From Labilithrix sp. (lineage in GTDB: Bacteria; Myxococcota_A; Polyangia; Polyangiales; Polyangiaceae): 64,000 nucleotides of DNA. The stretch is taken from positions 620,001 to 684,000 of the forward strand of contig JAHBWE010000001.1 of assembly GCA_019637155.1 (NCBI GenBank), written 5' to 3'. The notes under the pieces were generated by a model that had not been told where the DNA came from, did no database searches, and worked only from the letters and a program-made list of their open reading frames with translations. Shown one piece after another: positions 1 through 9,600 of this stretch (the first letter of the stretch is position 1; every line of letters begins with the position of its first letter). Made by a program: the position numbers and the translations under genes.

Positions 1-559
1 GCCGCGTGCCGCTGATGACGAGGATGTCGACGGGGCGCGGGGTGCCGTCGTTGGCTTCGAGGACGACGATGGCGATGCCCGGCTTCACCGCGGTGACGAA
101 GAGCTGCGTGCCGTCGCTCGACTTCGCGGTGGTGACGGCGTCGCCGGTCACGCTCGTGTCTTTCACGTCATCGAGCGGGAGCGGGAGCTGCTCGCCGACG
201 GCGAGGGCCCGGCGCGCCGGCTCGTCGCTCGTGACGTCGACGTCGAGGTAGAACTCGTCGCCGGCCTGGATGCGGAGGTGCAGCGTCCCGCGTCCGGCCT
301 TGCGCCCCAGCAGCGTGAGCGACTGCGTCGTGGCGTAGGCGCGGAAGAGGTCCGGCACGTCGGACTCGCACGAGACGACGTGCTCCGCCTCGAACGTCAC
401 GCTCCCGCCGACCGGCACGCTCGCCTGCGCGTGCGGCGTGTCCGCGGGCGGCTGCATCGACACCATCGTCACTGGCGGCCGCGCTCGGCGGTGCGTGCGG
501 CAGGCGGGCATCGCGACCGCGAGGAGCCCGACGGCGATCCACATCCCGATCCGCGCCAC
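1..559 (-). CDS. Lipoprotein, C-terminus cut by window edge
   Basis: This gene enters from the left edge, so only its first 186 codons are visible. From the GTG at 559 the product starts with a short basic n-region (MARIG), a hydrophobic stretch and a lipobox-like AMPAC, so it should be a lipoprotein. An in-frame ATG at 544 is an alternative start but removes the basic residues. After the signal come two similar segments, one around GRKAGRGTLHLRI and one around VTAVKPGIAIVVLEA. Both have the strand-rich GxxPGxxxL look of small Ig-like or pilus-secretin N-terminal folds; this is inference from pattern only. It is divergent from the gene starting at 649, about 90 bp away, so the two share an upstream region. 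No function is assigned. Confidence 0.7.
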   Translation of the reverse strand, partial: MARIGMWIAVGLLAVAMPACRTHRRARPPVTMVSMQPPADTPHAQASVPVGGSVTFEAEHVVSCESDVPDLFRAYATTQSLTLLGRKAGRGTLHLRIQAGDEFYLDVDVTSDEPARRALAVGEQLPLPLDDVKDTSVTGDAVTTAKSSDGTQLFVTAVKPGIAIVVLEANDGTPRPVDILVISGTR

Positions 560-648
560 GCCCCCATGAAAGCACGCGACAGCGTCGCCCGCGAAGTAGC
601 GGCGTTCGCGAAGTGGCGGCGGGCTCGTGTCTGTGGAACAACGGGGGC

Positions 649-1662
649 GTGCGGGTTGGGCGGCGTCCTCTGGTCCTTGGTGCGTTCGCGGCGGCGGCGC
701 TCGGGGGTGGGCGCGCCCGCGCCGACGACGAGGGCGAGAACGCCCGTGCGCGATGGCTCGCGGGGCTCGAGCCGCCGCGCGCGTTCGAGGCGAGCGCGGA
801 GTGGCGCGCCTTCGCCCAGACCGAGACGGAGCGCTGGCAGGCGACCGCCCCGCGCATCAAGGCGATGGAAGACTGGTCGGCGCGCGAGCTCGCGAGCCTT
901 CCGTTCGATCGGCCCGTCGTCTATCCGTTCGCGGGGCCCGACGCGCTCCACGCTGTCGCGCTCTTCGGAAAGGCGAAGCGCCTCTTCCTCGTCGGCCTCG
1001 AGCCCGTCGGCGCCTTGCCCGACGCCGCGCGCGCCCCCGCCGCCGGGTATTTCACGCGCCTCGGAGCGGCGCAGGCCGACCTCCATCGCCTCGGGTTCTT
1101 CCGCACGCAGGAGATGGCGTCGGACTTCGCGCGCGAGGGCGTCGTCGCCGCGCTCGCCGGCACGATCGCGCGGCTCGGCGGGAAGATCGCGAGCGTCCAG
1201 CTCGGCGCGACGCCGCCGTCGGCGCGGATCGACTGGATCAACAAGGCCGGCGAGGCGCGGCGCCTCGACTACGTCCAGACCGACCTCGCGAACACCGGCC
1301 TCAAGGCGCAGGCGCAGCTCGTCGCCGACATCCACGCGCTCGCGCCGTACGTCACGTTCCTCAAGGCGGCGATGTACCTGCTCGGCGAGGCCCGCTTCTC
1401 GTACCTCCGTCAGACGATCCTCGACGAGAGCGCCGTCGTGCTGCAGGACGACACCGGCGTCCCGCTCCGCTGCTTCGACGCGCGCTGGGCGATGCGCTTC
1501 TACGGCGCCTACGAGCCGCCGCCGCCGGCCTACGCCGACCGCGCCGAGAGCGACCTCAAGGTCGCGCTCGAGCACCGCAGCGTCGCCGCGCTCCCCTTCG
1601 GCTTCGGCTACCACGTGCAACCCGCGAAGGCGTGCCTCGTCGTCGCGACGAAAGGGAAATGA
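649..1662 (+). CDS. Secreted protein of unknown function, coupled to VanW
   Basis: The protein is 337 residues from the GTG at 649, which places a compact signal peptide (RVGRRPLVLGAFAAAALGGG, twin arginine then hydrophobic core, cleavage near ARA) right at the N-terminus and follows a GGGGG ribosome-binding site. A GTG at 613 would add 12 unlikely residues. The mature part is helical, soluble and has no motif I can name. The twin arginine could mean Tat export. The stop codon overlaps the ATG of the VanW gene (ATGA, 1659-1662), so the two are translationally coupled and probably act together in the envelope. The family is not recognised. Confidence 0.75.
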   Translation: MRVGRRPLVLGAFAAAALGGGRARADDEGENARARWLAGLEPPRAFEASAEWRAFAQTETERWQATAPRIKAMEDWSARELASLPFDRPVVYPFAGPDALHAVALFGKAKRLFLVGLEPVGALPDAARAPAAGYFTRLGAAQADLHRLGFFRTQEMASDFAREGVVAALAGTIARLGGKIASVQLGATPPSARIDWINKAGEARRLDYVQTDLANTGLKAQAQLVADIHALAPYVTFLKAAMYLLGEARFSYLRQTILDESAVVLQDDTGVPLRCFDARWAMRFYGAYEPPPPAYADRAESDLKVALEHRSVAALPFGFGYHVQPAKACLVVATKGK

Positions 1663-2567
1663 AGCTCCCGCGCCGCGCGCTCGTGCTCGGCGGCGCCGCG
1701 TCCCTCGTCGCCCGCCGCGCCGGCGCCGAGCCCGCGCTCGTCACGCTCGGCCGCTTCGCGACGTCGTACGCCTTCGACGCCGAGCACAAGGCGCGGGCGT
1801 CGAACGTGCAGCTCGCGGCGGAGGCGATCGACGGCAAGAAGGTCCCCGCCGGCGGCACCTTCTCGTTCAACGACGCCGTGGGCGAGCGCACCGCGGCGTT
1901 CGGGTACGCGAAGGCGCTCGTCCTCCGCGACGGGATGCTCGCGGAGGGAGCCGGCGGCGGCGCCTGCCAGGTCGCGTCGACGCTGCACGCCGCCGCCCTC
2001 CTCGCCGGCCTCGACGTCGCGCTCCGCGTCCCGCACTCGCGGCCCAGCGCTTACGTCCGGATGGCGCTCGACGCGACCGTCGCTTATCCGAAGATCGACC
2101 TGAAAATAGCCAATTCGACCGCGGACGAAGTCGGAATTGTCGCCCGCGCCGCCAACGGCAACATCGAAATACGGATTCAAGGCATTACGCGCCGCGACGT
2201 CACGCTGACGACGGAGGTCCTCGACCGCACCGCGATCCCGCGTACCTTCGAGCCCGATCCCAAGGTCGGCCCCGACGAGGCGCGCCGCACCGCGTTCGGG
2301 ATACCCGGTTATCGCGTCCGCCGCGTGCGCACGCTCGTGCAGGACGACGGCACGCCGCGCCACGACGTCCGCATCGACACCTACGCCGCCGTCCCCGAGG
2401 TCCTGCGCGTCGCGCCCGGCTTCGACCACGCCCGCCTCGCGCCGCCGGAGGACGAGGAGCACGCCGCGATGGCGAAGGTCACGGTCACGACCGCCCCCAC
2501 CGCGCTCCGCCCCGCCGCCGCGCAGCTCAAGCCGAGCACGCTCGTGACGCTCGACAACCGGACCTGA
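1659..2567 (+). CDS. VanW family protein
   Basis: This 302-residue protein carries the VanW hallmark block: PAGGTFSFNDAVGERTA, a GYAKA segment, GAGGGACQVASTLHAAAL, then HSRPSAYV and a terminal DLKIAN. The N-terminus (MKLPRRALVLGGAASLVARRAGA) looks like a Tat or Sec signal, so it is probably periplasmic or surface exposed. The VanW domain occurs in vancomycin-resistance clusters and in many wall-associated proteins, but its biochemical role is not established. Nothing here suggests glycopeptide resistance. The start overlaps the stop of the upstream gene by four bases. Codons around 2097-2190 are unusually A/T-ending (AAA, ATA, AAT, GAA) compared with the rest of the gene. Confidence 0.9.
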   Translation: MKLPRRALVLGGAASLVARRAGAEPALVTLGRFATSYAFDAEHKARASNVQLAAEAIDGKKVPAGGTFSFNDAVGERTAAFGYAKALVLRDGMLAEGAGGGACQVASTLHAAALLAGLDVALRVPHSRPSAYVRMALDATVAYPKIDLKIANSTADEVGIVARAANGNIEIRIQGITRRDVTLTTEVLDRTAIPRTFEPDPKVGPDEARRTAFGIPGYRVRRVRTLVQDDGTPRHDVRIDTYAAVPEVLRVAPGFDHARLAPPEDEEHAAMAKVTVTTAPTALRPAAAQLKPSTLVTLDNRT

Positions 2568-2597
2568 ATCGGCAAGTAGATCAGCTAGGGCGTGCGT

Positions 2598-3140
2598 TCA
2601 GATCTCTGCGAACGCGGCACGCGCCGTGCCGATCGGCAGGAACATGCGCTTCGGCCAGCCGCTGTCCGTGATCGCAACAAAGTCGTACTTCGTGTAGAAG
2701 CGCTCGGCGTCCTCGTCCTTCGCGTCGACGATGATGCCCAGGCAGCCGAGGATGCTCGCGGCGTCCACGACCCGGCGCAAGGCGTCGATCAACAGCTTCT
2801 CGCCGAGTCGTCGTCCTTGGGCGCGATGGTCGATGGCGAGTCGCCCGATCAACGCGACGGGCATCGGGTACTTCGGGAGCTTCTTCTCCAGTATCTGCGC
2901 GACGTGCGCCGAGTCGGCGACGGCCATGCTCAGCGTGTAGAAGCCGAGCACGATGGGAAGCGTGGTTGGATCCTCGGCCCCCCGGCGCAATACGTAGGCG
3001 CGACCAAGGCCAGTAGCGTCGTTCGCCACGGCGTGCCGCGCGAAGTAGTCGTCGAGCGCGTGCTTGCCGCACGAGAAGCCGGACCTCGCGTCGGCGGGTT
3101 CGATCGGTGTCGTGACGTAAAGGGACTCGGCTTCGCTCAT
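2598..3140 (-). CDS. GNAT acetyltransferase, probable toxin of a TA pair
   Basis: This 180-residue single-domain GCN5-related N-acetyltransferase has the layout of TacT-like toxins: an N-terminal FSCGKHALDDYFARHA segment, a central strand with LGFYTLSMA, the acetyl-CoA pyrophosphate loop around DHRAQGRRLGEKLL, and the C-terminal ERFYTKYDF with the conserved tyrosine. In that family the toxin acetylates the amino group of charged tRNAs and blocks translation until neutralised by a ribbon-helix-helix partner. The gene overlaps the upstream small gene by four bases (3137-3140), the standard antitoxin-toxin arrangement. The toxin assignment rests on this pairing and architecture; an ordinary acetyltransferase cannot be excluded. 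Confidence 0.85.
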   Translation of the reverse strand: MSEAESLYVTTPIEPADARSGFSCGKHALDDYFARHAVANDATGLGRAYVLRRGAEDPTTLPIVLGFYTLSMAVADSAHVAQILEKKLPKYPMPVALIGRLAIDHRAQGRRLGEKLLIDALRRVVDAASILGCLGIIVDAKDEDAERFYTKYDFVAITDSGWPKRMFLPIGTARAAFAEI

Positions 3141-3481
3141 CTCGAGTGGCGCTTGGCGGCCGCTCGCAGGCGCGGGCTCGGCTGCGACGCAGCCTCAGTC
3201 AAGGCCTTCATCTTCGCAAGCGCTTCAGACGGGAGCTCGAGCTTCTCGGGCCTCTGCGCCCACTCGAGCGCCGCGAGCGTCGGCGTCGCGATCTCACACG
3301 CGGGCTGCGACGATGTCGGATCAAGCGTGACCAGCCGCCGCCCCCGGCGTACCTCGAGCACGGCCTTGAGGAAGAGAGCGAGCGCCTCGTCGACGATCTG
3401 GCTGCGGCTGAGCCCGAGCTCCTCCGCGAGCTGCACGATCGCGCTGCCACGGGTATCGGGAACGGTTGCTTCAAGCCGCAT
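3137..3481 (-). CDS. Ribbon-helix-helix antitoxin
   Basis: The 114-residue protein begins with a short strand (MRLEATVP) followed by two helices (GSAIVQLAEELGLSRSQIVDEAL), the pattern of a ribbon-helix-helix DNA-binding dimer. The longer, more polar C-terminal part is what would wrap the toxin. It is the first gene of a two-gene operon with the GNAT gene. AGGAG lies six bases before the ATG at 3481. A perfect palindrome sits immediately upstream of the start, as expected for autorepression by this family. The protein is longer than a minimal antitoxin because of its C-terminal tail (LELPSEALAKMKALTE). Confidence 0.82.
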   Translation of the reverse strand: MRLEATVPDTRGSAIVQLAEELGLSRSQIVDEALALFLKAVLEVRRGRRLVTLDPTSSQPACEIATPTLAALEWAQRPEKLELPSEALAKMKALTEAASQPSPRLRAAAKRHSR

Positions 3482-3492
3482 GGGAGCTCCTG

Positions 3493-3520
3493 TACCTCAA
3501 TAGTGAGGTAAAATTGAGGG
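3493..3520 (-). promoter_or_regulatory. Palindromic operator of the toxin-antitoxin operon
   Basis: A perfect 7-bp inverted repeat, TACCTCA-ATAG-TGAGGTA, covers 3493-3510, starting 12 bases upstream of the antitoxin ATG. A third related half-site (TGAGGG) lies at 3515-3520. Multiple short inverted half-sites overlapping the promoter are typical for ribbon-helix-helix autorepressors. A weak -35-like TTGCCA lies further upstream on the minus strand near 3538-3543. Binding by the antitoxin is inferred from position and symmetry. Confidence 0.65.
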
Positions 3521-3687
3521 TAGGGCCGACCTGCATCCTTGGCAAGCTCGTCGTCAGTAGACGCTCACGGCTACGGCCGAGCTCGACGACGACGAGTCCC
3601 TGCCTTCGTGGGCCGAGATCCGTCAGGCGTTCGTTCGTGCGCCACTCCCGCGGCTCGTCCGAAGCGAATAGCAAGCCATCCGCACCT

Positions 3688-6600
3688 TCAAGGCTTCGCC
3701 CTCACCGCCAGCGCGGTCGCCGCGGTGCGCCCGTAGACCTCGGGGGCGTACATCGCCTCGATGCGGGTCGGTGGGACGACGAAGGAGCCGATCGCGGTCG
3801 CGCGGGCGAGGTAGCGTACGTGGTACATGCCGGGGTCGACGTGGGCGAAGAACGTGTCGACGCGGTCGTCGTGGATCTGCCGGCGTGAGTCGGCGTAGCG
3901 GAAGGTCGTGCCGAGGAAGGTCGGTCGCGGCTTCGTCGGATCCTCCGGGATGCTCGTGTCGTGGCGTGACGTCGTGTCGAGGTCGTAGTCGAGCGCCTCG
4001 AGGCCGGCCGGGAGCGGGTCTGCGATCACGATGCGGTCGCGCGGCTCCGCCGTCTCGAAGACGAGATCGACCACGACGAGGTCGCCCGCCGTGATCTCGG
4101 TCGCCGTCTTCTTCGGGATGGAGCTCATCGCCTCCTTCACCGCCGAAGGCGCGACGCCGCGCACGTACTTCGCGACGAAGAGGCCCTCGTCCACCGGCTT
4201 GGTCGGGAGCGCCGCCGTCGCGTACTTGAGCTGCGCGGAGTAGAAGAAGCGGCCCTCCTTCACGTCGAAGGAGAGCGTGGGACCCTTCGCGACCAGCGTG
4301 TCGGCGGAGATGAACAGCTTGTCCTCGCGGAAGCTGCCGCGCGGGATCTTCGTGCGCATCATCTCCGTGCCGCCGAGGAGCGTGCGCACGTCGAGGCCGG
4401 GGCCGCTCGTCTCCTGCGCGCGCCGGTAGTCCGCGAGCGCCATGAGCGCCCACGCGTCCTCCTGCGTCGTGCGCCACGCGCCGTCTTGCTGGCGGAGCGC
4501 GAGGAGGCGCCGCGCGAGGCGGGCCGCGAGCGGATCCTTCGGGTCGGCCGCGACGAACGCGCGGAGGACGAGCGCCTGCGTGCGGACGTGCGAATCGAGG
4601 ACGGGCTCCCAGCGATCGCTCTCGGGCTCGTCGACCTCCGCCGTGTTCGCGCCGACACGGATCCGCTGCTCGATCTCGCTCCGCAGCGCCTTGATCTGCG
4701 CGGGCGGCATGTTGCTCTTCGTCATCGCGTGGAGGAGGGACGCGAGGCCGGAGAGGCGCTGGCCGAAGCGCGCGTCGTAGAGGACGTTGAGCGCGCCCGG
4801 GTTGGGCCAGCCGAGGGACGCGAGCGTGTCCGCCACCATCGCCGCGTTGACGAAGTCGAGCACGCGCTCGGTCTCTTCCTTCAGCGCCTTCTCTGCTGCC
4901 CTCTCCGCCGCCGCCGCGCCAGCGTCGGCGTCCGGCTTCTTCGCGTCGTCCTCCGACGGCGGCGGCTTCGCGAGGCGCCGTGTCGACGCCGCGAGCACGC
5001 CGTTCAGGTAGTCGTGGCCGCGCTCGAGCACGTCGCGCGGGACGAAGCGCTTTCGCTCCGTCGCGCCGCCGATCGCGAGCATCGCGTACGCGCTGAGCCA
5101 CGGCTCGGAGGTGGTCTTGTCCCAGAAGCCGAAGCCGCCCTCGTAGCTCTGGCGCTTGAGGATGCTCTCGATCGTCGCGTCGATGTGCGCGTTGACGTCG
5201 GGCGGCATCTTCGCACCCGCGTCCTTCGCGAGATCGAACGCGGCGACGAGGGGGAGGACCCGGCTCGTCAGCTGCTCGGTGCAGTCGTACGGGTAGTCGT
5301 TCAGCCGATCGACGACGAGGCCGAGGCCGGCGAGGGCGCTCGAGGAGACGCGCACGTCGAGCCCGCCGAAGTCCTTCCGCATCTGGGTGAGGTCGCCGAG
5401 CGCGATCGACGCGTCGCGCGAGCCCTCGCCGTAGACGCCGGTCGACTCGATCGACACCGGGAGCTCGACCTTTCGCTTCAGCTCGACCCGGTCGCGATCG
5501 CCGGCGCTCGACGCGACGTCGAACGTGACGATCGCCTCGCCCGGATCGGTCGCCTTCACCGGGAAGCGGACCTCCATCTGGCCGCCGCGCGGCATCGTGA
5601 TCGACTTCGTCTTCGGCCCCGTCAGGGTGAGGCCGCGGACGTCGATCGCGACGTTGACCGGGATCGGGGAGCGGTCCTGGCTCTTCTCGTCCGGCTTCGA
5701 CGACACCACCACGCTCGCCTCGACCTGGTCGCCGACGCGGAGCAGGCGCGGCAGCGCGGGGCGCGCCATCAGCTTGCGGAAGGTGGAGAGCTTCGAGTCG
5801 CCGGAGCCGAACCGGTCGTCGGCCGCGGCCGCGACCGCCATGAGGCGGAACGTCGTGAGGTTGTCGGGCAGCTTGAACGAGAAATGGGCTTTGCCGCTCT
5901 TGTCGGTCTTCTTGCCTGATTCGAAATAGGCCGTCGTCCGGAAATCGGCGCGCTTCAGCCCGTCGGCGCCGTCGCCGCCGTCGTCGCCCTTGTCGAAGGC
6001 GTCGCCGGGGTTGCGCGCGAGGGCGTATTCGTAGCCGAGCGAGGCGACCCTCTCTCCCGCTTTCATCGCGAGGATATGCGCGAGCGATTCCCGATTATCG
6101 AAGGTGAAGACGCCGAGCTTCCGCCGCTGGACGAAGGCGGGGAGGGGATCGGGCGTCTGGTAGCTCGTGAGCGCGAGGACGCCCTCGTCGACGACGTAGA
6201 ACGTGAGCGCGGTCTCGACCGGCTTGCCGCTCTTGTCCTTCACCTCGACGTCGGCCTCGACCATCGAGCCCGGCTGGTACTCCGCCTTGTCCGCCTTCAC
6301 CCCGACCGTGAGGCGATGCGCCTCCTCGTTCACGACGAGCTCGGTCCAGCCGTAGCGGTAGTCCGGACCACCGAGGTCGGCGCCCCGCGGCGGCGGCGCC
6401 TGCACGCGGCCGCGCAGCGCGACGACGCTGACGAAGGCGTTCGGGTAGAAGCTCGGCGCGATCGGCACCTCGACGACCGGCACCGGCCCGCTGATCGCGA
6501 TCACCTTGTGGAAGAGGACGCCGTTGCGCTCCACCGTGACGAGCGCGTTGCCGTCCTTGAACGGGCTGCGGAGGAGGATCTTCGCCGTGTCGCCGACGTC

Positions 6601-9600
6601 GTAGCGCGGCTTGTTCGCCTCGAGCTTGATCCCGTGCCGATCGTCCGCCGCCCACGCGGTCTGGGCGGCGGTCGTCGTCTCGGTGCCGTACACGGAGGTG
6701 CTCGCGCGGACCGCGTTTCCTCGTGGATCCGAGGCGGTGGCGCGCACGATGAAGAAGCCGGCGTGCGGGACCTGGACGTTGCACGTGCCGGTCGTCGTGG
6801 TGGTGAGCGCGTCGCAGGAGCCGACGACGGTGTCGACGGGCTTGCTCGATCGCGCGGGCCGGCCGTCGGGCTGCTCGCCGGTGACGCTCGACCAGCGGCG
6901 CTCCACGAGCTCGACCTTCACCTTCACGTTCGCGCGGCGGCTGCCGGTCGGCTCGATCGCGGCGACGTCGGCGCGCATCTGCGCACCGGCGGCGACGAAG
7001 CGGTCCGGCGGCGACTTGATGCCGACGTAGAACTCGCCGGGATGGACGAGCACGGTCGATCGCGCGGTCACGGTCGCGCGCGAGAGGTCGGCGACCTCGG
7101 CCTCGAAGACGATGCGCTCGGGGCGGCGCTGATCGTCGAACGCGAGCTTCACCTTGCGCGAGAAGCCGCCCTTCGCGTCGAGCTTCCCGTCCTCGCTCTC
7201 GACCTCGGCCGCCGACCTCGTCTCGTCGGCGTAGTCGCCGGTGAACAGGTCGTCCGACACGGTGAAGGCCTCGGCGCCGGGCGGCGTGAAAGGCACCTCC
7301 TGGCGCGTCACGGTCGTGACGACGTCGGCGCCCTGCATCGGCGCGCCGTAGAGGTAATCGCCTTGGGTCGTGAACGTGGCCTCGTCGCCGCGGACGTAAA
7401 AGGGCTTGTCCGCCTCCGAGAGGACCTTGAACTCGTTCGGCTTGAACTCGAGGATCCGGATCGGACTGCTGAATACTGCCGCCTGCTTCGTATTCGATTT
7501 GCCGCCGGGGAGGGCGGTGGCGGAGACCTCCGCCAATCCCACTTCCGCGTTCTTGGGAATCGGCATGTCGACCGCGAAGGTGCCGAAGTCGTCGCACTTC
7601 GCGCGACCGTCGAAGATCTGCTCGCCGTTGTGGTCCTTGAGCTCGATCCGGAGCTCGCGCCCGGCGACGGACCTGAGCGCGTCGCCGTCGACGACGCGCA
7701 CGATGCCGGCGACCTTGGCCGTCTCGCCGGGGCGGAAGACGCCGCGATCGGCGAAGACCATCCCCGCCCAGCGGCCCTCCTTCGAGAGGCTGGCGAAGTC
7801 GGACGTGAGGCGGCTCTCGACGCTCGAGCGGCCGATCTTGTGGATCGTCCAGTCGTCGCCGTGGCGTACGACGAGCGCCGCGTCGGCGCGGACGCGGTCG
7901 TCGCCGTCGTCGTCGTAGGGCGACGGCGCCGGACCCCCGCCTTCGTTCTTCATCGGATCGAACCGATCGGTCGGGACGACGACGAGGCCGCCGTCGTCCG
8001 CCGTCCCGCTGTAGACGTCGCCGCCCTTCGTCGTGCGCACCGTGACCGACGCGCCCTTGATCGGCTTCCCCGTCGCGAGGCTCGTCACCCACACGAGCGA
8101 GCCGAACGCGCTCATCTTCGCGCTCACGCCGAGGTCGGTCACGGTGACGAACGACTCGGTGCGGCCGCTGCCGTTCGTGCTGACGACGCCGGGCGGGGAG
8201 ACGACGAGGAGCGCCGGTCCGCGGCCTTTCTTCGGGGCGAGGACGGCGTCGAGGTCGAGGAAGTCGACGACGCGCTCGTTCTGCGGCGCCCGGTTCGAGA
8301 TCCAGGTCGAGGCGAACCCGTTGCGGGAGAGGAACTCGGTCGTGGAGCCGCGCGAGAGCGTCCACGAGGTCGCCTGCGCCTCCGTGAGCGGCGCGGCGAG
8401 GCTCGAGTAGGTCGGGACGTTGATCGCGCCGACGGGGATCTTGTGCCCGCCCGGCACGTTGGCCTCCAGCACTTGTCCGCTGAGCCCGACGTCGAGGCGG
8501 TAGGGAAGTCGCTCGCGGCGCGGACGCAGGTCCGCGACCGGCGCGGGCGGCTTCTTCGGCGTGGCCGCCTTCTCCTCTTCGGGCGCGGCCGGCGCGGGCG
8601 CGGGGGGAGCGACGAGCGGCGCCTCGACCACGAGATCGAACGACGCGTCCTTCTCGAGCTTCTGCCCGAAGACGTCCTTCATCCCCGCGGTGAGGGTGAC
8701 CTTGTATTTTTCACCGAGCTTCGGCGCGACGCCGAGCCAGTGCTCCGTCGACGTGTCGATCTTCCGGATCGGCGCCTTCTGTCCGGGCTTCGGCGGCGGG
8801 CGCGGCGGGAGCTTGTCCGTCTTCAGGTGCGCCTTGAGCTCCGCCGGCGCGACGGGGTTCGAGAGGATCACCTTCACGTCGCCGCCCTGGCGGCAGCGGC
8901 CCTTCGCCTCGAGGCGCGGACAGTAGAAATCGACGAAGCGGAGCGGGCCGTGCGTGCGCATCGTGCGCGTGATCGGGCCCTCCATCGTGCGCGGGCCGCC
9001 GGTGCCGCGGAGGCTCTCTGCGATCGTGAGCTCGATCTGGTGGTTCGGCGGTAGCGGCTTCTCCGGCTTGAGCCGAACGAGCCAGCCGTCGGGGATCGGC
9101 GGCGTGACCTTGGCGTGATCGGGATCGCGCGTCGCGACGACCTTCATCGTCGTGCCTTTGTCGCCGTCCTTCTCGAAGACGTGCAGCGTCGTCGCGGCGG
9201 CGACGGCGGCGGGGTCGACCTCCTGATCGAACTGGACGTGAAAGGCGGGATCGGTCGGGAGCGAGCGCTCCGTCACGCCGGCGGCGCCCGAGACCCAGTA
9301 GTGGGTCATCTGCGGTCCGTCGGTCGAGAGCTCGAGGACGTAAGGTTTGCCGAGGACGGAGCCGTCGAGCGCGCGCACGTCGGGCGGAACGGTGACGACG
9401 TAGTCGTTGCCGCCGGGGAGCTCGCCGTCGGGGGAGAAGAGGAGCCCGCGCGTCCCCGTCCAGCGCCACGTGCCCTTCACGAGGCCGCCGGTCCTCGTCT
9501 TGATCGTGATCGCGGGCAGGCTCTGATCGTCGGCGGTGTCGACCGAGCGGACGCCGCGCGAGAACATCACCGTCACGCCGGGCTGCTTGCGGTCGGCGAC

